64,000 nt of DNA from a virus (IMGVR_UViG_3300033273_000833:62001-126000); one strand, 5' to 3'; numbered from the stretch's first letter, positions 26,389 through 35,362 are shown. Translations and numbers: made by a program. Notes: generated from the sequence alone by a model not told the origin.

Positions 26389-27489
26389 ATGAATACTTAT
26401 GGTTTACTGAGCTCAAGCTCAACTTTGTCACAATCCTCTACTAGTAACGCTTTTAGAAGCTTATCCAAAAAAGCTTTTAATTCTAAGTCTCTTGATGAAG
26501 CCATAGCTGAGCTCAGTGAAATCATAATGCATAATGCGGTGTGCGCGCAAAACCATCTCAAATTTTGTGCTCAAAACAACATTAAGTTATATTCTATATT
26601 TAATGACTTAATTCCTTTGTTGCACGATGACGCAATACCATGTTCTATTAAAGACTTAAACGACTATGAGTCTATTATTAAAGAATTAAAGAAAATTGGA
26701 ATTATAGCAAGAAAATTTAATATTAAAATTTGTGTCGAACTAAGGAAACAAGTATTCTTGTCAGGTACAGACAATACTATTAAAAAATCTTTAAATTTAA
26801 TTAATTTATGGTCTACAATTTTTGACTTGTTCGAACTAGACCAAGGGCAAGAATCTCCAATTATTGTGCAAATTAATAATTCTGTAAATGAAGCCGAGGA
26901 ACTAAAACTAAAAAACGTGGTTGATAAATTTTACTCATCTTTTGAAAACCTACCCGAATCTTCTCAATCAAGAGTCGTCGTAACCAATGAAAAAGAAGGT
27001 TGCTGGAACTGTCAAAATCTATTTAAATGGTTGCATCTATACTGTGGCGGAGAATATGGCAAATTCTTTTCTTTATCTTACAATAATTTAAATCATAAAT
27101 TAAATTCCTCTATAGTTGGCGGTTCTGAGGTTTCTGATAAGCAAAATGTTCAAGCTTTTAAACATACTTGGGCTAAAAACGTAACTCCCACTTTCTTTTG
27201 GGACGAAGAACCTCTTGATGATTCATTTTCTAAAGAAATTCCTGATTTTGGAGAGAGCGTTAATTGGGTATGCTGTGGTGTAGAAAGTGATAAGAATATT
27301 TTTGGAATGCAAGGCGTTGTTGTTGAAGATGAGAATCTTGACATTAGTAGCTTTGATGAATTACTTATTGACGTCGAAGTTGATGATAGTGATATTAATG
27401 AAAGCGAAATAGATCTTGCTCATAAGAAAATTAGAGAAGCTTTAGAGTCAAAAGGGGGCAAAGACTTCAATTCTATATACGGTTTTTAG
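26389..27489 (+). CDS. UvsE (UV endonuclease)-like paralogue lacking metal ligands
   Basis: A 366-residue protein that aligns along its length with the intact UvsE at 58038-59048: RSLSKKAFNSKSLDEAIAEL against RTMTRKRFNDL..., IGIIARKFNIKI against VGLIAKRFNISI. The metal-binding residues are replaced: SHPDQF to ELRKQVF, NIHVNY to IVQINN, IENEDKG to VTNEKEG, CYDNLHD to SYNNLNH, FHWSEG to FFWDEE. An acidic C-terminal extension (~80 residues) is added. It is probably not a nuclease but kept as an intact frame. A GTGTAAA element lies 10 bases before its ATG. Confidence 0.82.
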   Translation: MNTYGLLSSSSTLSQSSTSNAFRSLSKKAFNSKSLDEAIAELSEIIMHNAVCAQNHLKFCAQNNIKLYSIFNDLIPLLHDDAIPCSIKDLNDYESIIKELKKIGIIARKFNIKICVELRKQVFLSGTDNTIKKSLNLINLWSTIFDLFELDQGQESPIIVQINNSVNEAEELKLKNVVDKFYSSFENLPESSQSRVVVTNEKEGCWNCQNLFKWLHLYCGGEYGKFFSLSYNNLNHKLNSSIVGGSEVSDKQNVQAFKHTWAKNVTPTFFWDEEPLDDSFSKEIPDFGESVNWVCCGVESDKNIFGMQGVVVEDENLDISSFDELLIDVEVDDSDINESEIDLAHKKIREALESKGGKDFNSIYGF

Positions 27490-27490
27490 A

Positions 27491-27907
27491 ATGCCAAGTA
27501 TAAATAGCCTTGACATCACTTATCTCGAAATGGCTAAGACATGGTCAAATTTGTCAAAAGCTTTGCGTAAAAAAGTCGGATGCTTAATTGTCAAAGATGG
27601 TGCGATAATCTCAGATGGGTACAACGGAACTCCTAGTGGTTTCGACAATTGTTGTGAAACTGAGGATTTTATCACTAAGCCAGAAGTTATACACGCTGAA
27701 AGCAATGCCATCACTAAACTATCAAGGTCTACACAATCAAGCCTTGACGCGACTATGTATGTCACGATATCTCCATGCGTTGAATGCGCAAAGCTTATTA
27801 TTCAGTCTGGTATCTCTCGCGTTGTATTTGGAGAAGTTTATCGCAGTGAAGAAGGTATAGATTTATTAAGTAAAGCAGGAATTAGGACAGATTTAGTAGT
27901 TTTTTAA
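27491..27907 (+). CDS. Deoxycytidylate deaminase
   Basis: A 138-residue zinc deaminase: VIHAESNAI supplies the His and catalytic Glu, SPCVECAKLII the two Cys ligands, and GYNGTPSGFDNC the substrate loop typical of dCMP deaminases. It turns dCMP into dUMP for thymidylate synthesis. It starts one base after the UvsE-like gene and is probably cotranscribed with it. Confidence 0.92.
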   Translation: MPSINSLDITYLEMAKTWSNLSKALRKKVGCLIVKDGAIISDGYNGTPSGFDNCCETEDFITKPEVIHAESNAITKLSRSTQSSLDATMYVTISPCVECAKLIIQSGISRVVFGEVYRSEEGIDLLSKAGIRTDLVVF

Positions 27908-27908
27908 T

Positions 27909-28940
27909 ATGGAACAACCTTTAATAGATTTTGATTTAATTAGATCAAAAATTTCCATCAGAGATGAAAATTTGTCTAATAACGATCAAACAAAACAATA
28001 TAAAAAAATAGCTTCACTTATAACTCCTTATTGTCTTTCTTTTAAAGATGACGAAACAAGAAGAAAATATATAGAATTATTTAATCATCTTTGCGGCACT
28101 TTACAGTATTTTTATCAAGTTAAAATTATAACGCCCCGCAAGTATTTAGATATTACTTCTAAATATATAACAAAAAATCATGAATTATTAATTAGCGTTC
28201 CTGACGCATATGAAATTAAACACGTTAATCTAGCCCCAAGGAATTATTTATTTTATCAAATCAGCTCAAGAAAAGAAGGCATAGACTGCTCGTTTGCCCA
28301 GAGTTTCATGTCTTCAGATTATCGTTTAGATTTTCGCCAACTATTTAAACATTTAGACGGAGTTTATACTTTTGTCAATTTACCTGATAATGTTTCTTTG
28401 AATGAAATTTGCATAACCAAGCATTATGCTATTATATCAACAGCGCTTGAAAAGCAATATCCAAACATAAAAGAGAAGCTATCAAAATTTTTAAGATTAA
28501 AAATCATAACTTTTCGTTCTCCTGAAAATTCGACAGATATAACAAAATATTTTAGGTCAATTGATTCCGCGCCATCCTTGAATATCTCAGATTCTTTTGT
28601 TTCCTCTAATAATAGTCGATTAATATATGCCGAAACAGGAGTAAAAGATATAGATTCTAAAATCAAATTAGTGCTTGATGAAATTTCAAAAATTCAAAAC
28701 ACTACCACAATAAAATTTTTAAACCCTCAGAATAATAGATTAATTAATTATCTTGATTTCGCAATGTTAGATGGAACTTTTTTATTCCCACTATACGACG
28801 AAACTGCAGAGCAGAACCAATACGCTCTATCAGAACATTTTGCAAATAATTATTTTTTAACAATGATGCATCCAGACCTTGATTTATTTAACAAAAACAA
28901 AGTTAATTTTTCAAACAGCATTCTATTATCTCTAATATAA
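27909..28940 (+). CDS. Protein of unknown function
   Basis: A 343-residue soluble protein starting one base after the dCMP deaminase gene. Mixed helices and strands, no signal peptide, no recognised motif. It is the last gene of the unit that begins at 26065 and is followed by a new promoter. Confidence 0.6.
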   Translation: MEQPLIDFDLIRSKISIRDENLSNNDQTKQYKKIASLITPYCLSFKDDETRRKYIELFNHLCGTLQYFYQVKIITPRKYLDITSKYITKNHELLISVPDAYEIKHVNLAPRNYLFYQISSRKEGIDCSFAQSFMSSDYRLDFRQLFKHLDGVYTFVNLPDNVSLNEICITKHYAIISTALEKQYPNIKEKLSKFLRLKIITFRSPENSTDITKYFRSIDSAPSLNISDSFVSSNNSRLIYAETGVKDIDSKIKLVLDEISKIQNTTTIKFLNPQNNRLINYLDFAMLDGTFLFPLYDETAEQNQYALSEHFANNYFLTMMHPDLDLFNKNKVNFSNSILLSLI

Positions 28941-28953
28941 AATTATTTTTTTA

Positions 28954-28982
28954 TTGACATTTTAATATCTTTTTAATACAAT
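28954..28982 (+). promoter_or_regulatory. Sigma70-type promoter, leaderless arrangement
   Basis: TTGACA (28954-28959), 17-base spacer, TACAAT (28977-28982), then ATATAT and ATG 28989. It lies entirely in the gap after the 27909 gene. Confidence 0.85.
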
Positions 28983-28988
28983 ATATAT

Positions 28989-29195
28989 ATGAAAATTGAA
29001 AATAACTCACATTCTGCTACGAAGAGAGGTAGAAAAAAAGGTTCAACATCATTTACCCATTTAACATACAAAGATTTAGGTAAATTTGTTGGCGCCGAAA
29101 CCTTAGTTCCTGTCCATAAATCTTGGCTCGAACAACTTGGCTTTGATATCTATACGAAAGAGCAGATCGAAAAATATACTCAGAAAAAATTATAA
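28989..29195 (+). CDS. Small AT-hook-like protein (paralogue of 54615-54848)
   Basis: A 68-residue basic protein with KRGRKKGS near residue 13, an AT-hook-like core (RGRxxG), then HLTYKDLGKFVG and PVHKSWLEQLGFDI. The gene at 54615 repeats the plan: KRGRPKGY, ISYEELADWVG, VCKKWLESLMG. This suggests two copies of a small DNA-binding family. Own leaderless promoter. Confidence 0.65.
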   Translation: MKIENNSHSATKRGRKKGSTSFTHLTYKDLGKFVGAETLVPVHKSWLEQLGFDIYTKEQIEKYTQKKL

Positions 29196-29205
29196 ATTAT
29201 ATAAA

Positions 29206-29625
29206 ATGCAGAAAATCTTAATTGTTTTATCACTTATTGGTTTAGCTAGTTGCTCTAGCTCATTAACTAAAATCAACAAAGGCTCAAACGGGGAAATTGT
29301 AAGAGAATTACATATTGCTCCAATTGAAAAAGTGCGAGAAGCTACTGATTCCATCAAAGATTCAGTTCCTGTTAGAGTTAAATTATATCACATGCCATTT
29401 GTGTTAGGGCCAAGACTAAAAATGATAAATAACTGGGATCAACCACCACATATTTATGAATATGATTACGCCGAAGAACAGTATACAGAAAAATATGTTA
29501 TGTTCGATGTTAAAAATATTGAAAAATCAGAATCAATGAATATAATTGATTATATTAACTCAAACATTAAAGATCCTTCAGGCTTTCAACAAAATCATAA
29601 TAAACGATTTTTATTGGGGCTCTGA
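29206..29625 (+). CDS. Small lipoprotein, unknown
   Basis: A 139-residue protein starting MQKILIVLSLIGLASCSSS, a signal peptide with an LASC lipobox (Cys 16), so it should be lipid-anchored. The mature part is hydrophilic with no recognised domain. An outer-membrane anchor in a phage can indicate superinfection exclusion or a spanin; neither is supported by motif. It follows the AT-hook-like gene by 10 bases. Confidence 0.6.
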   Translation: MQKILIVLSLIGLASCSSSLTKINKGSNGEIVRELHIAPIEKVREATDSIKDSVPVRVKLYHMPFVLGPRLKMINNWDQPPHIYEYDYAEEQYTEKYVMFDVKNIEKSESMNIIDYINSNIKDPSGFQQNHNKRFLLGL

Positions 29626-29626
29626 T

Positions 29627-30109
29627 ATGGAAAAACAACCAACTCCATTTGCCGTGTTTCAAGATTTAGCAGAAAAAAAAGGGTATAGGCCCAAAAGAGC
29701 TACTACATCTCTTAAGAAAGAAAATGTTCAGTTTATCTTCCAAACTCCAACTCATAAAAATATTGAAGTTGATTTAAAGACTAAGAAAAAGTTTAAAAAT
29801 AAGTCTTTTGATAAGTGGATTTGGATTGAGTTTGCTAACAAGTATGGTAGGAAAGGCTGGATATATGGTCGAGCAAAATTTATCGCATTTGAAACGGCAG
29901 ATTCTTTTATACTCGTAAACAGGTCCGAACTAGCTAATTTCTTACAAAGCAGCAATGTAGCAAGATTTGACCTACCATTTGTTGACCAACCATGGAAAGC
30001 TAAATACAGGGTTTTTCGCAGACCTAATACAAAAGAAACTTTGACCCAAATCAAAACTCATGATTTATTAAAATTAAAATCCGTACAGATTTGGAAAAAA
30101 TATGAGTAA
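29627..30109 (+). CDS. PD-(D/E)XK nuclease-like protein (paralogue of 50046-50501)
   Basis: A 160-residue protein with IEVDLKTKKKF (D-x-K), then WIWIEFANKYGRKGWIYGRAK and FIAFE..DSFILVNRSEL. The same order (DVKGPKK, WIELQNVRGQKGWLRGKADYI, AFEHIDHFLIVNRQDL) occurs at 50046. A catalytic Asp...(D/E)xK with a following strand is typical of restriction-endonuclease-like folds. Start ATG 29627. Not a known named family. Confidence 0.55.
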   Translation: MEKQPTPFAVFQDLAEKKGYRPKRATTSLKKENVQFIFQTPTHKNIEVDLKTKKKFKNKSFDKWIWIEFANKYGRKGWIYGRAKFIAFETADSFILVNRSELANFLQSSNVARFDLPFVDQPWKAKYRVFRRPNTKETLTQIKTHDLLKLKSVQIWKKYE

Positions 30110-30275
30110 TTTATTAGAAGTCGCACTCTTTAATGTGTGGCATTTTTTTGGAACTATTGTATTAATTATTACTATAGGTTTCGCAATATCTCTACCAGTG
30201 AGCGTTTACTTCAGGAATAAGCAATTACAATCATCAAACCTACTAAAAGTAATCAAATCAAAATTATATGAATAA
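30102..30275 (+). CDS. 57-residue membrane protein, unknown
   Basis: ATG 30102 opens MSNLLEVALFNVWHFFGTIV, one long hydrophobic helix (~15-35), followed by a basic polar tail. It overlaps the preceding gene by 8 bases and the next by 8 bases. Confidence 0.6.
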   Translation: MSNLLEVALFNVWHFFGTIVLIITIGFAISLPVSVYFRNKQLQSSNLLKVIKSKLYE

Positions 30276-30453
30276 TCAAGACAAATTCTATGTTGTCACA
30301 AGAAATGGTCGCAGAATTGAAGAAAAAAATTACTGGACCAAAGATCTTGCAATCAAGCGCGCAGACGCTTTAATCGCATGTTTAAAAAAGTGGAAGGATA
30401 AAACTAATAAGGTTGAAATCGTAGAAACTTTTAAGCCTGAATCTATTAGGTGA
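30268..30453 (+). CDS. Small protein, unknown
   Basis: A 61-residue basic protein (KFYVVTRNGRRIEEKNYWT). The N-terminal strand pattern is common among small phage proteins but unnamed. It overlaps the neighbouring genes at both ends. Confidence 0.6.
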   Translation: MNNQDKFYVVTRNGRRIEEKNYWTKDLAIKRADALIACLKKWKDKTNKVEIVETFKPESIR

Positions 30454-30995
30454 TAAAAAGTCTAGATTTATCGAACTCTAAAAAAAAGTATAGTCATAAA
30501 GGTTTTGAGATTCTACCCTCACACTATTGGGTAGAAGAATTTCTGCAAAGCCTAAATAAGCTGCCTGAAGAATCAAGAAAGCTTATGTTTTGGAACCAAA
30601 CAAACAGCGACTTATACTTTAATCTTAGGTCTTTTTCCCGCACAAAAGGTTTTAGATTTCAAAAAGAAGGTCGAGGTATGTACTGGTTATTCAATAAGCC
30701 AAAAGATTTTAATAATGCATGGACTTTAGATGTGTTTAATCCACCAGATTCTGGAATTAATGGAATTGATTTTATTAGGGCAGTCCCCACCTACTTTTAT
30801 ATAGTTGATAAATTTAAAGAAACCCTAAAATGTAAAAAATTGAGAGCTTTTGTGTTAAATGATAATATTCAATCTATGAGAATGTGCAAAACTTTAGTCA
30901 AAAAAGGTTATCTAGATCTTGAATGCGAACTTAAAAACGAGGTTTTTGTTCATGGTAAAGATAGAGATTTAACACTTTTTTTAAGGTCAAAATAA
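30450..30995 (+). CDS. Possible GNAT-like acetyltransferase
   Basis: A 181-residue protein starting with GTG 30450, overlapping the preceding stop (GTGA). The C-terminal part (LRAFVLNDNIQSMRMCKTLVKKGYL) resembles the last GNAT segment (NxxSxxxxxKxGF). The acetyl-CoA motif A is not evident, so the assignment is weak. Confidence 0.35.
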   Translation: MIKSLDLSNSKKKYSHKGFEILPSHYWVEEFLQSLNKLPEESRKLMFWNQTNSDLYFNLRSFSRTKGFRFQKEGRGMYWLFNKPKDFNNAWTLDVFNPPDSGINGIDFIRAVPTYFYIVDKFKETLKCKKLRAFVLNDNIQSMRMCKTLVKKGYLDLECELKNEVFVHGKDRDLTLFLRSK

Positions 30996-31003
30996 AAAAA
31001 AAT

Positions 31004-31549
31004 ATGGAATTTCTGGTTTTTACATGTATAATTATACTAATAGCAAGTTTATACTTTCAATCTCAACACAAAAATAACGCAAATTTATTATCATCAGAAA
31101 ATAAATTACTTAAAAATAGAGAGGATCAATTAAATAGAACAATATCTGACTTAAATGCATCTTTAAAAAGAGAGCAAGAAATTATCAAAGAGCGTAAAAC
31201 TGAATTAGATAAAAAAGAAAAGCATATTGTCTCAACTTTAAATGATTTAGAAATACAATTAGCTAAAGAAAAAGAAGCGAAGAAAAAAGTAACATCACAG
31301 AAAAAGAGTAGCGAAGTTAGACTCGGTCATATCGCAGAAACTCTGGCTCCTTTTTTAGATCAATTTGAATTCGATCCAGAGGCTTGTACATTTCTAGGAA
31401 AACCTATAGACTATATATCGTTTGGAGAAGAAGAAATTACATTTATAGAAGTTAAAAGCGGAAATAGTCAATTAAACCAAAATCAGAGAAGAGTAAGAGA
31501 TTTAGTGAAAGACAAAAAAGTAAGTTGGAAAGAAATCAGAATAAAATAA
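31004..31549 (+). CDS. Membrane-anchored Holliday-junction-resolvase-related endonuclease
   Basis: A 181-residue protein: N-terminal membrane helix (FLVFTCIIILIASLYF), a coiled coil of charged residues (~25-105), then RLGHIAETLAPFLDQF and EITFIEVKSGNSQLNQNQRR, then VRDLVKDKKVSWKEIRI. The VEVKSG...LxxNQRRVRD pattern is that of the Holliday-junction-resolvase-related secreted endonucleases (COG4741). The E-x-K is the catalytic pair. Confidence 0.78.
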   Translation: MEFLVFTCIIILIASLYFQSQHKNNANLLSSENKLLKNREDQLNRTISDLNASLKREQEIIKERKTELDKKEKHIVSTLNDLEIQLAKEKEAKKKVTSQKKSSEVRLGHIAETLAPFLDQFEFDPEACTFLGKPIDYISFGEEEITFIEVKSGNSQLNQNQRRVRDLVKDKKVSWKEIRIK

Positions 31550-31566
31550 ATTTAATTATAAAATAT

Positions 31567-32220
31567 ATGAAAACTAAAATCGTATCATTATTACTAGCCC
31601 TCGGGCTCACAACTAACGCCGCCTTTTCAGGCAACTCTGCACAAGTAGGATACACATCCGACTTTTTCTACAGAGGAGCGCAAAAGGCAGAACAATCAAT
31701 TCAATCCTCAGTTAGCCTCGGCTCTGCCGTCGGAAGCGTTGATCTTAGCGCGAATGTTTCCACTAATCAAGCTGTTGATACTGGTGCAGATAGCTACCAA
31801 ATTGCAGTAGGAGGAGGAAAGTCTTTCTCGGAAGGATTATTATCTGTCTATGCTGGAATCAATCATTTTGAAGACCGTCCAGGAGACGCCATTTCTGAAT
31901 TCGAAGTAGGTCTTTCTTCAAATGTATTGCTGAATCCATCTGTTTCGGTATTCAGAGATCTTGATGATTCTTTGTATACGGTTGAGCTTGGAGTCGGTCA
32001 TTCTGTAGATTTATCAGTTGCTTCCCTTGATTTGTCAGCTTCAATTGGTAACACTGATTTAACTGACACTACCGACAGAACATATTACGCTATTGGAGCA
32101 AGTGTTTCAAAAGCTGTTTCTGATAATGCAGAAGTTTCTGTTGGTGTAGATTATATTGATGCTGACGATCTTGCTGATAGAGAGTATGTTTTTGGAGGAG
32201 CTCTAACAATTAATTTTTAA
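31567..32220 (+). CDS. Outer-membrane beta-barrel protein (TorF/Gcw_chp-like)
   Basis: A 217-residue protein with a cleavable signal peptide (KIVSLLLALGLTTNAAFSG), then QVGYTSDFFYRGAQKAEQSI. The SDFxxRG motif is typical of the TIGR02001/TorF putative porins. Alternating strands follow and the protein ends in aromatic F, the BAM targeting signal. A phage-encoded barrel could alter host surface or permeability. Start ATG 31567. Confidence 0.78.
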   Translation: MKTKIVSLLLALGLTTNAAFSGNSAQVGYTSDFFYRGAQKAEQSIQSSVSLGSAVGSVDLSANVSTNQAVDTGADSYQIAVGGGKSFSEGLLSVYAGINHFEDRPGDAISEFEVGLSSNVLLNPSVSVFRDLDDSLYTVELGVGHSVDLSVASLDLSASIGNTDLTDTTDRTYYAIGASVSKAVSDNAEVSVGVDYIDADDLADREYVFGGALTINF

Positions 32221-32247
32221 CCCCTAACCATCAACCATTAAATTATT

Positions 32248-32487
32248 ATGAAAAATACATTGGAAACAATCAAAGCATATGCTGGCGGAATTACCAGCGT
32301 GTTACTAACGCTCATTGGACTACTTGTAGTAGCCCAAGTTGTATTCGGTACTGGAGCTCCAATTAATGTTATTGGAAATCTTCAAGAAGTAGTTACTGGA
32401 TTTGTAGGAGAAGGAGCCAGCCTGTCTGGAGTCATTACTCTCTTGCTTATCGTAGCTCTGTTTCAGAAAACTAAAGAAGCTAAGTAA
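32248..32487 (+). CDS. 79-residue two-helix membrane protein
   Basis: MKNTLETIKAYAGGITSVLL begins a helix (~12-32); a second lies at the C-terminal end (LSGVITLLLIVALFQ), with a KTKEAK tail. No family recognised. It follows the barrel gene by 27 bases and is followed by a strong terminator, so the two are probably a unit. Confidence 0.65.
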   Translation: MKNTLETIKAYAGGITSVLLTLIGLLVVAQVVFGTGAPINVIGNLQEVVTGFVGEGASLSGVITLLLIVALFQKTKEAK

Positions 32488-32510
32488 CAGCTAATACATA
32501 GCAAGCTTTA

Positions 32511-32536
32511 AGGGGCGCTTTTGCGCCCCTTTTTTT
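32511..32536 (+). terminator. Intrinsic terminator
   Basis: AGGGGCGC-TTTT-GCGCCCCT (8-bp stem, 4-base loop, 32511-32530) followed by six more T. It is the clearest rho-independent terminator in the window and ends the barrel-protein unit. Confidence 0.95.
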
Positions 32537-32570
32537 GTGGATTTTTTAATTTTTAATTATATAATAATTA

Positions 32571-33326
32571 ATGCAAGAATCATTAGCTATATTAAGTTCT
32601 TATTTTTCTAAAAAAAAGCACCCCAATGACCCTGCGGATGCTCATGTAGTCGGAAGAACTGTTGATGGTAAAGTTAAAAACGACGAAATATCCTATATTA
32701 AACCTTGGTATGATTCTATTAATAAATTAAACCTTAAAGGATTCATATTTCACGACAATCTTTCGGAATACTTTGTAGAGCAGTATACAACAGAAAATGT
32801 AACTTTTATTAAAGTTGAAGATTCGATATACTCTAACAATGATTATAGATTTTTCTGTTTTAACAATTTTTTGCAAGAGAATAAATTCAATTACGTTTTT
32901 CATTCTGATGCATCAGATGTTACGGTAGCTCAAAATCCAATTAAATTAATTAAAAATAATCCAGAAATTTCATATTTCGCCTGTAAAGACAGCATTAAAC
33001 TCAAACAGTTTGGCGATTACTTAAGCGTTCATGATAAATTTAATTTTGAAGATAAAATGATGTTCATGCTGAACATGGATTCATGGGATTTAATTAATAT
33101 GGGGGTTATCGGGGGAGCTTACGAAGATATGTCTAATTTTTATTCTAGATTCGTTGAAATTAGACAATCTATGGGTGTTCCAGAATTTAATTCTGATATG
33201 TGGTTATGCCAGTACTTACTCAGGTCTCAATTCAAAGATAAAAAGTTTATTATGGGTGAGCCTGTTTGTAGTGAATTTAAACAATACCAAAACGAAAGAG
33301 AAGATGTCTATTTCATCCACAAGTAA
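32571..33326 (+). CDS. Glycosyltransferase-like protein, first gene of second glycan block
   Basis: A 251-residue protein with NYVFHSDASDVTVAQNP, a DxxD-type strand like the DXD of GT-A enzymes, then LNMDSWDLINMGVIGGAYED. This resembles galactosyl-/glycosyltransferases acting on short acceptors, but the family is uncertain. TATAAT (32560-32565) lies 5 bases before its ATG, with no good -35. Confidence 0.5.
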   Translation: MQESLAILSSYFSKKKHPNDPADAHVVGRTVDGKVKNDEISYIKPWYDSINKLNLKGFIFHDNLSEYFVEQYTTENVTFIKVEDSIYSNNDYRFFCFNNFLQENKFNYVFHSDASDVTVAQNPIKLIKNNPEISYFACKDSIKLKQFGDYLSVHDKFNFEDKMMFMLNMDSWDLINMGVIGGAYEDMSNFYSRFVEIRQSMGVPEFNSDMWLCQYLLRSQFKDKKFIMGEPVCSEFKQYQNEREDVYFIHK

Positions 33327-34032
33327 AATTACGGTTTATTGCTCTACCTATAATTCAATTAAATGGATTGAAGGTTATTTAAATAATATCAACTCTCAGA
33401 TTTGTGAAGCCTTTGAATTATTTTTCATAGACGCAGGCTCAACAGATGGCTCTCTTGAGAAAATTAAAAATTTTAAATTCAGCCCACATATTAATGTGTC
33501 TATTTTTGAACCTGGATTTTTATCCATTTACGGAGCATGGAATTTAGCAGTCGCTAAAGCTAGTACTCCATATGTTATGAATTTCAATACAGACGATAGA
33601 CTTAATTTTTGCGCCCTTTCAACCTATCATAGGTATATCGAAGAGTTCCCAGAGATAGATTTATTTTACGGAGTTCACAATTTCGTATCTGAAATTGGCG
33701 GAACCAACCTACCTATAGGTGAATATTGGAAAAACTTAACTGACTCCCTACTATCTGAATCAGAGAAAAAATTAATGTTTACAATTAATCCCTGTGGACC
33801 ATTTCCTTTAGTCAAAAAAGCCTCCCTGATGGACGCTGGTGAATTTGATGAAAAATATTTTTCTTCTGCGGATTATGACATGTGGTTGCGAATGTTTTCG
33901 ATGGGCATGAGATTTAAAAGAACTCAAGATATCATTGGTGACTTTTTATATAGGCCTGATTCAGCCTCTCAAGCTAAAATCAAAGAGTCAGAATCGCACG
34001 ATAAAGAAATACAATCAAAATATAAAACATGA
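33304..34032 (+). CDS. Glycosyltransferase family 2
   Basis: A 242-residue GT-A protein: ITVYCSTYNSIKWIEGYLNN, then FIDAGSTDGSLEKI, WNLAVAKASTPYVMNFNTDD (DXD), and later SADYDMWLRM. All are textbook GT2 motifs. Start ATG 33304, overlapping the preceding gene by 23 bases. Confidence 0.88.
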   Translation: MSISSTSKITVYCSTYNSIKWIEGYLNNINSQICEAFELFFIDAGSTDGSLEKIKNFKFSPHINVSIFEPGFLSIYGAWNLAVAKASTPYVMNFNTDDRLNFCALSTYHRYIEEFPEIDLFYGVHNFVSEIGGTNLPIGEYWKNLTDSLLSESEKKLMFTINPCGPFPLVKKASLMDAGEFDEKYFSSADYDMWLRMFSMGMRFKRTQDIIGDFLYRPDSASQAKIKESESHDKEIQSKYKT

Positions 34033-34685
34033 AAAAAGTAGTATCATTTTCTCTATGGGGCGATTGCGATCACTATACATATGGAGCCATTGAAAATGCA
34101 AAAAGTATTGGGCGCGAATTTTATTCAGACTGGGAAAGCTGGTTCTATACGCACCCATCAGTAGGTCAAGATATTCAAGAAAAAATAAAAGAAGCTGGGG
34201 GTAAAATTATTATGTCAGAAAGCTCTAAAGACTTTTCTATGCTTTTTGAAAGATTCAAGCCAATGTCTGATCCTAATGTATCAATTTTCGCCAGCAGAGA
34301 TTGCGATTCTAGAGTTTCAGATAAAGAATATCAAGCCGTTCTGGAATGGGAAAATAGCGACTTTCAATTTCATGCAATGCGCGACCACTTCCATCATCAT
34401 CTTTACGTCATGGGCGGACTATGGGGAGCAAAAACTGAAGGATTAATCAATACATCCCAAGCATACCGACAAATGATTGATTCATCTTTTGGAACCCATT
34501 ATAACGACGATCAAAGATCATTGCATTTTTTATACAAAGAATATAGCAAAAATTTTTTGGAGCACGACGATAGACAAAGACATAAAGGAATAAAATTCCC
34601 TAATCATAAACCCTTTAAATATGGCTCCTTCATAGGAGAGCGCATAACTTCTAATAATCAAGTCGGACCAATAGAAAGATGGTGA
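34029..34685 (+). CDS. Glycosyltransferase-like protein
   Basis: A 218-residue protein with SIFASRDCDSRVS, a plausible DCD acidic metal-binding motif, then HLYVMGGLWGAKTEG. The order fits small GT-A enzymes that act on capsule or O-antigen. Overlaps neighbours by 4 and 7 bases. The exact family is unknown. Confidence 0.5.
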   Translation: MKKVVSFSLWGDCDHYTYGAIENAKSIGREFYSDWESWFYTHPSVGQDIQEKIKEAGGKIIMSESSKDFSMLFERFKPMSDPNVSIFASRDCDSRVSDKEYQAVLEWENSDFQFHAMRDHFHHHLYVMGGLWGAKTEGLINTSQAYRQMIDSSFGTHYNDDQRSLHFLYKEYSKNFLEHDDRQRHKGIKFPNHKPFKYGSFIGERITSNNQVGPIERW

Positions 34686-35362
34686 ACCACAATAAAGACA
34701 TTTTATTCAGATCCCACCTAGGGCTTGGAGATCAAATATCTTGCTGTGGCATTGTTCACTATCTTAGAATTGAACTTCAAAAGAAAATACATGTACTAAC
34801 TAAAACTCGGAATGTGCAAAATATATCTTTTTTATACAAGGATTACGAAGACATTGAAGTCGTAGAGATACCAGGAATAAATGAAGATCAAGAATCCAAT
34901 CAAATATCAAAAGATTTAAATTTAAATGTAATTAGAACGTTAATACCGCATGGCAGACATCTTTCAGATATATACTGGGACAAAGCTTTTTATGACCTCT
35001 TAAATTTAGACTACAATATAAAATATACACACTGGTCATCTCCTAAGCTTAATGAGCGGCATATAATTGAAAAATACTGCCCAAAAGAAGATTTCGCCTT
35101 CGTTTTTGATGATGAGCGCAGAGGCTTTACATTTCAAGCTTCAACTAACCTACAAGTAGTAAAAAATATACCAGACTTGAATATTTTTGAAATGGAGCCT
35201 ATAATAAAAAGAGCTAAAGAGCTTCATATAATGAATGGCGGCCTACTCTGCCTAATTGAAATGTTAGATATACCAAAAGAAAACCAAAAAGCATTTTTTT
35301 ACCCGATTAGGGATAATTTAAATTTCAGAAATAAAGAAAAATACAAAATAATTTCTACATGA
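34679..35362 (+). CDS. GT9-like/unknown glycan protein
   Basis: A 227-residue protein starting DILFRSHLGLGDQISCCGIV, like the N-terminal loop of ADP-heptose:LPS transferases (GDxxxxxP), then alternating strands and helices. The C-terminal donor domain is short. It may bind a nucleotide sugar. It is coupled to the formyltransferase gene by a 4-base overlap. Confidence 0.45.
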   Translation: MVNHNKDILFRSHLGLGDQISCCGIVHYLRIELQKKIHVLTKTRNVQNISFLYKDYEDIEVVEIPGINEDQESNQISKDLNLNVIRTLIPHGRHLSDIYWDKAFYDLLNLDYNIKYTHWSSPKLNERHIIEKYCPKEDFAFVFDDERRGFTFQASTNLQVVKNIPDLNIFEMEPIIKRAKELHIMNGGLLCLIEMLDIPKENQKAFFYPIRDNLNFRNKEKYKIIST

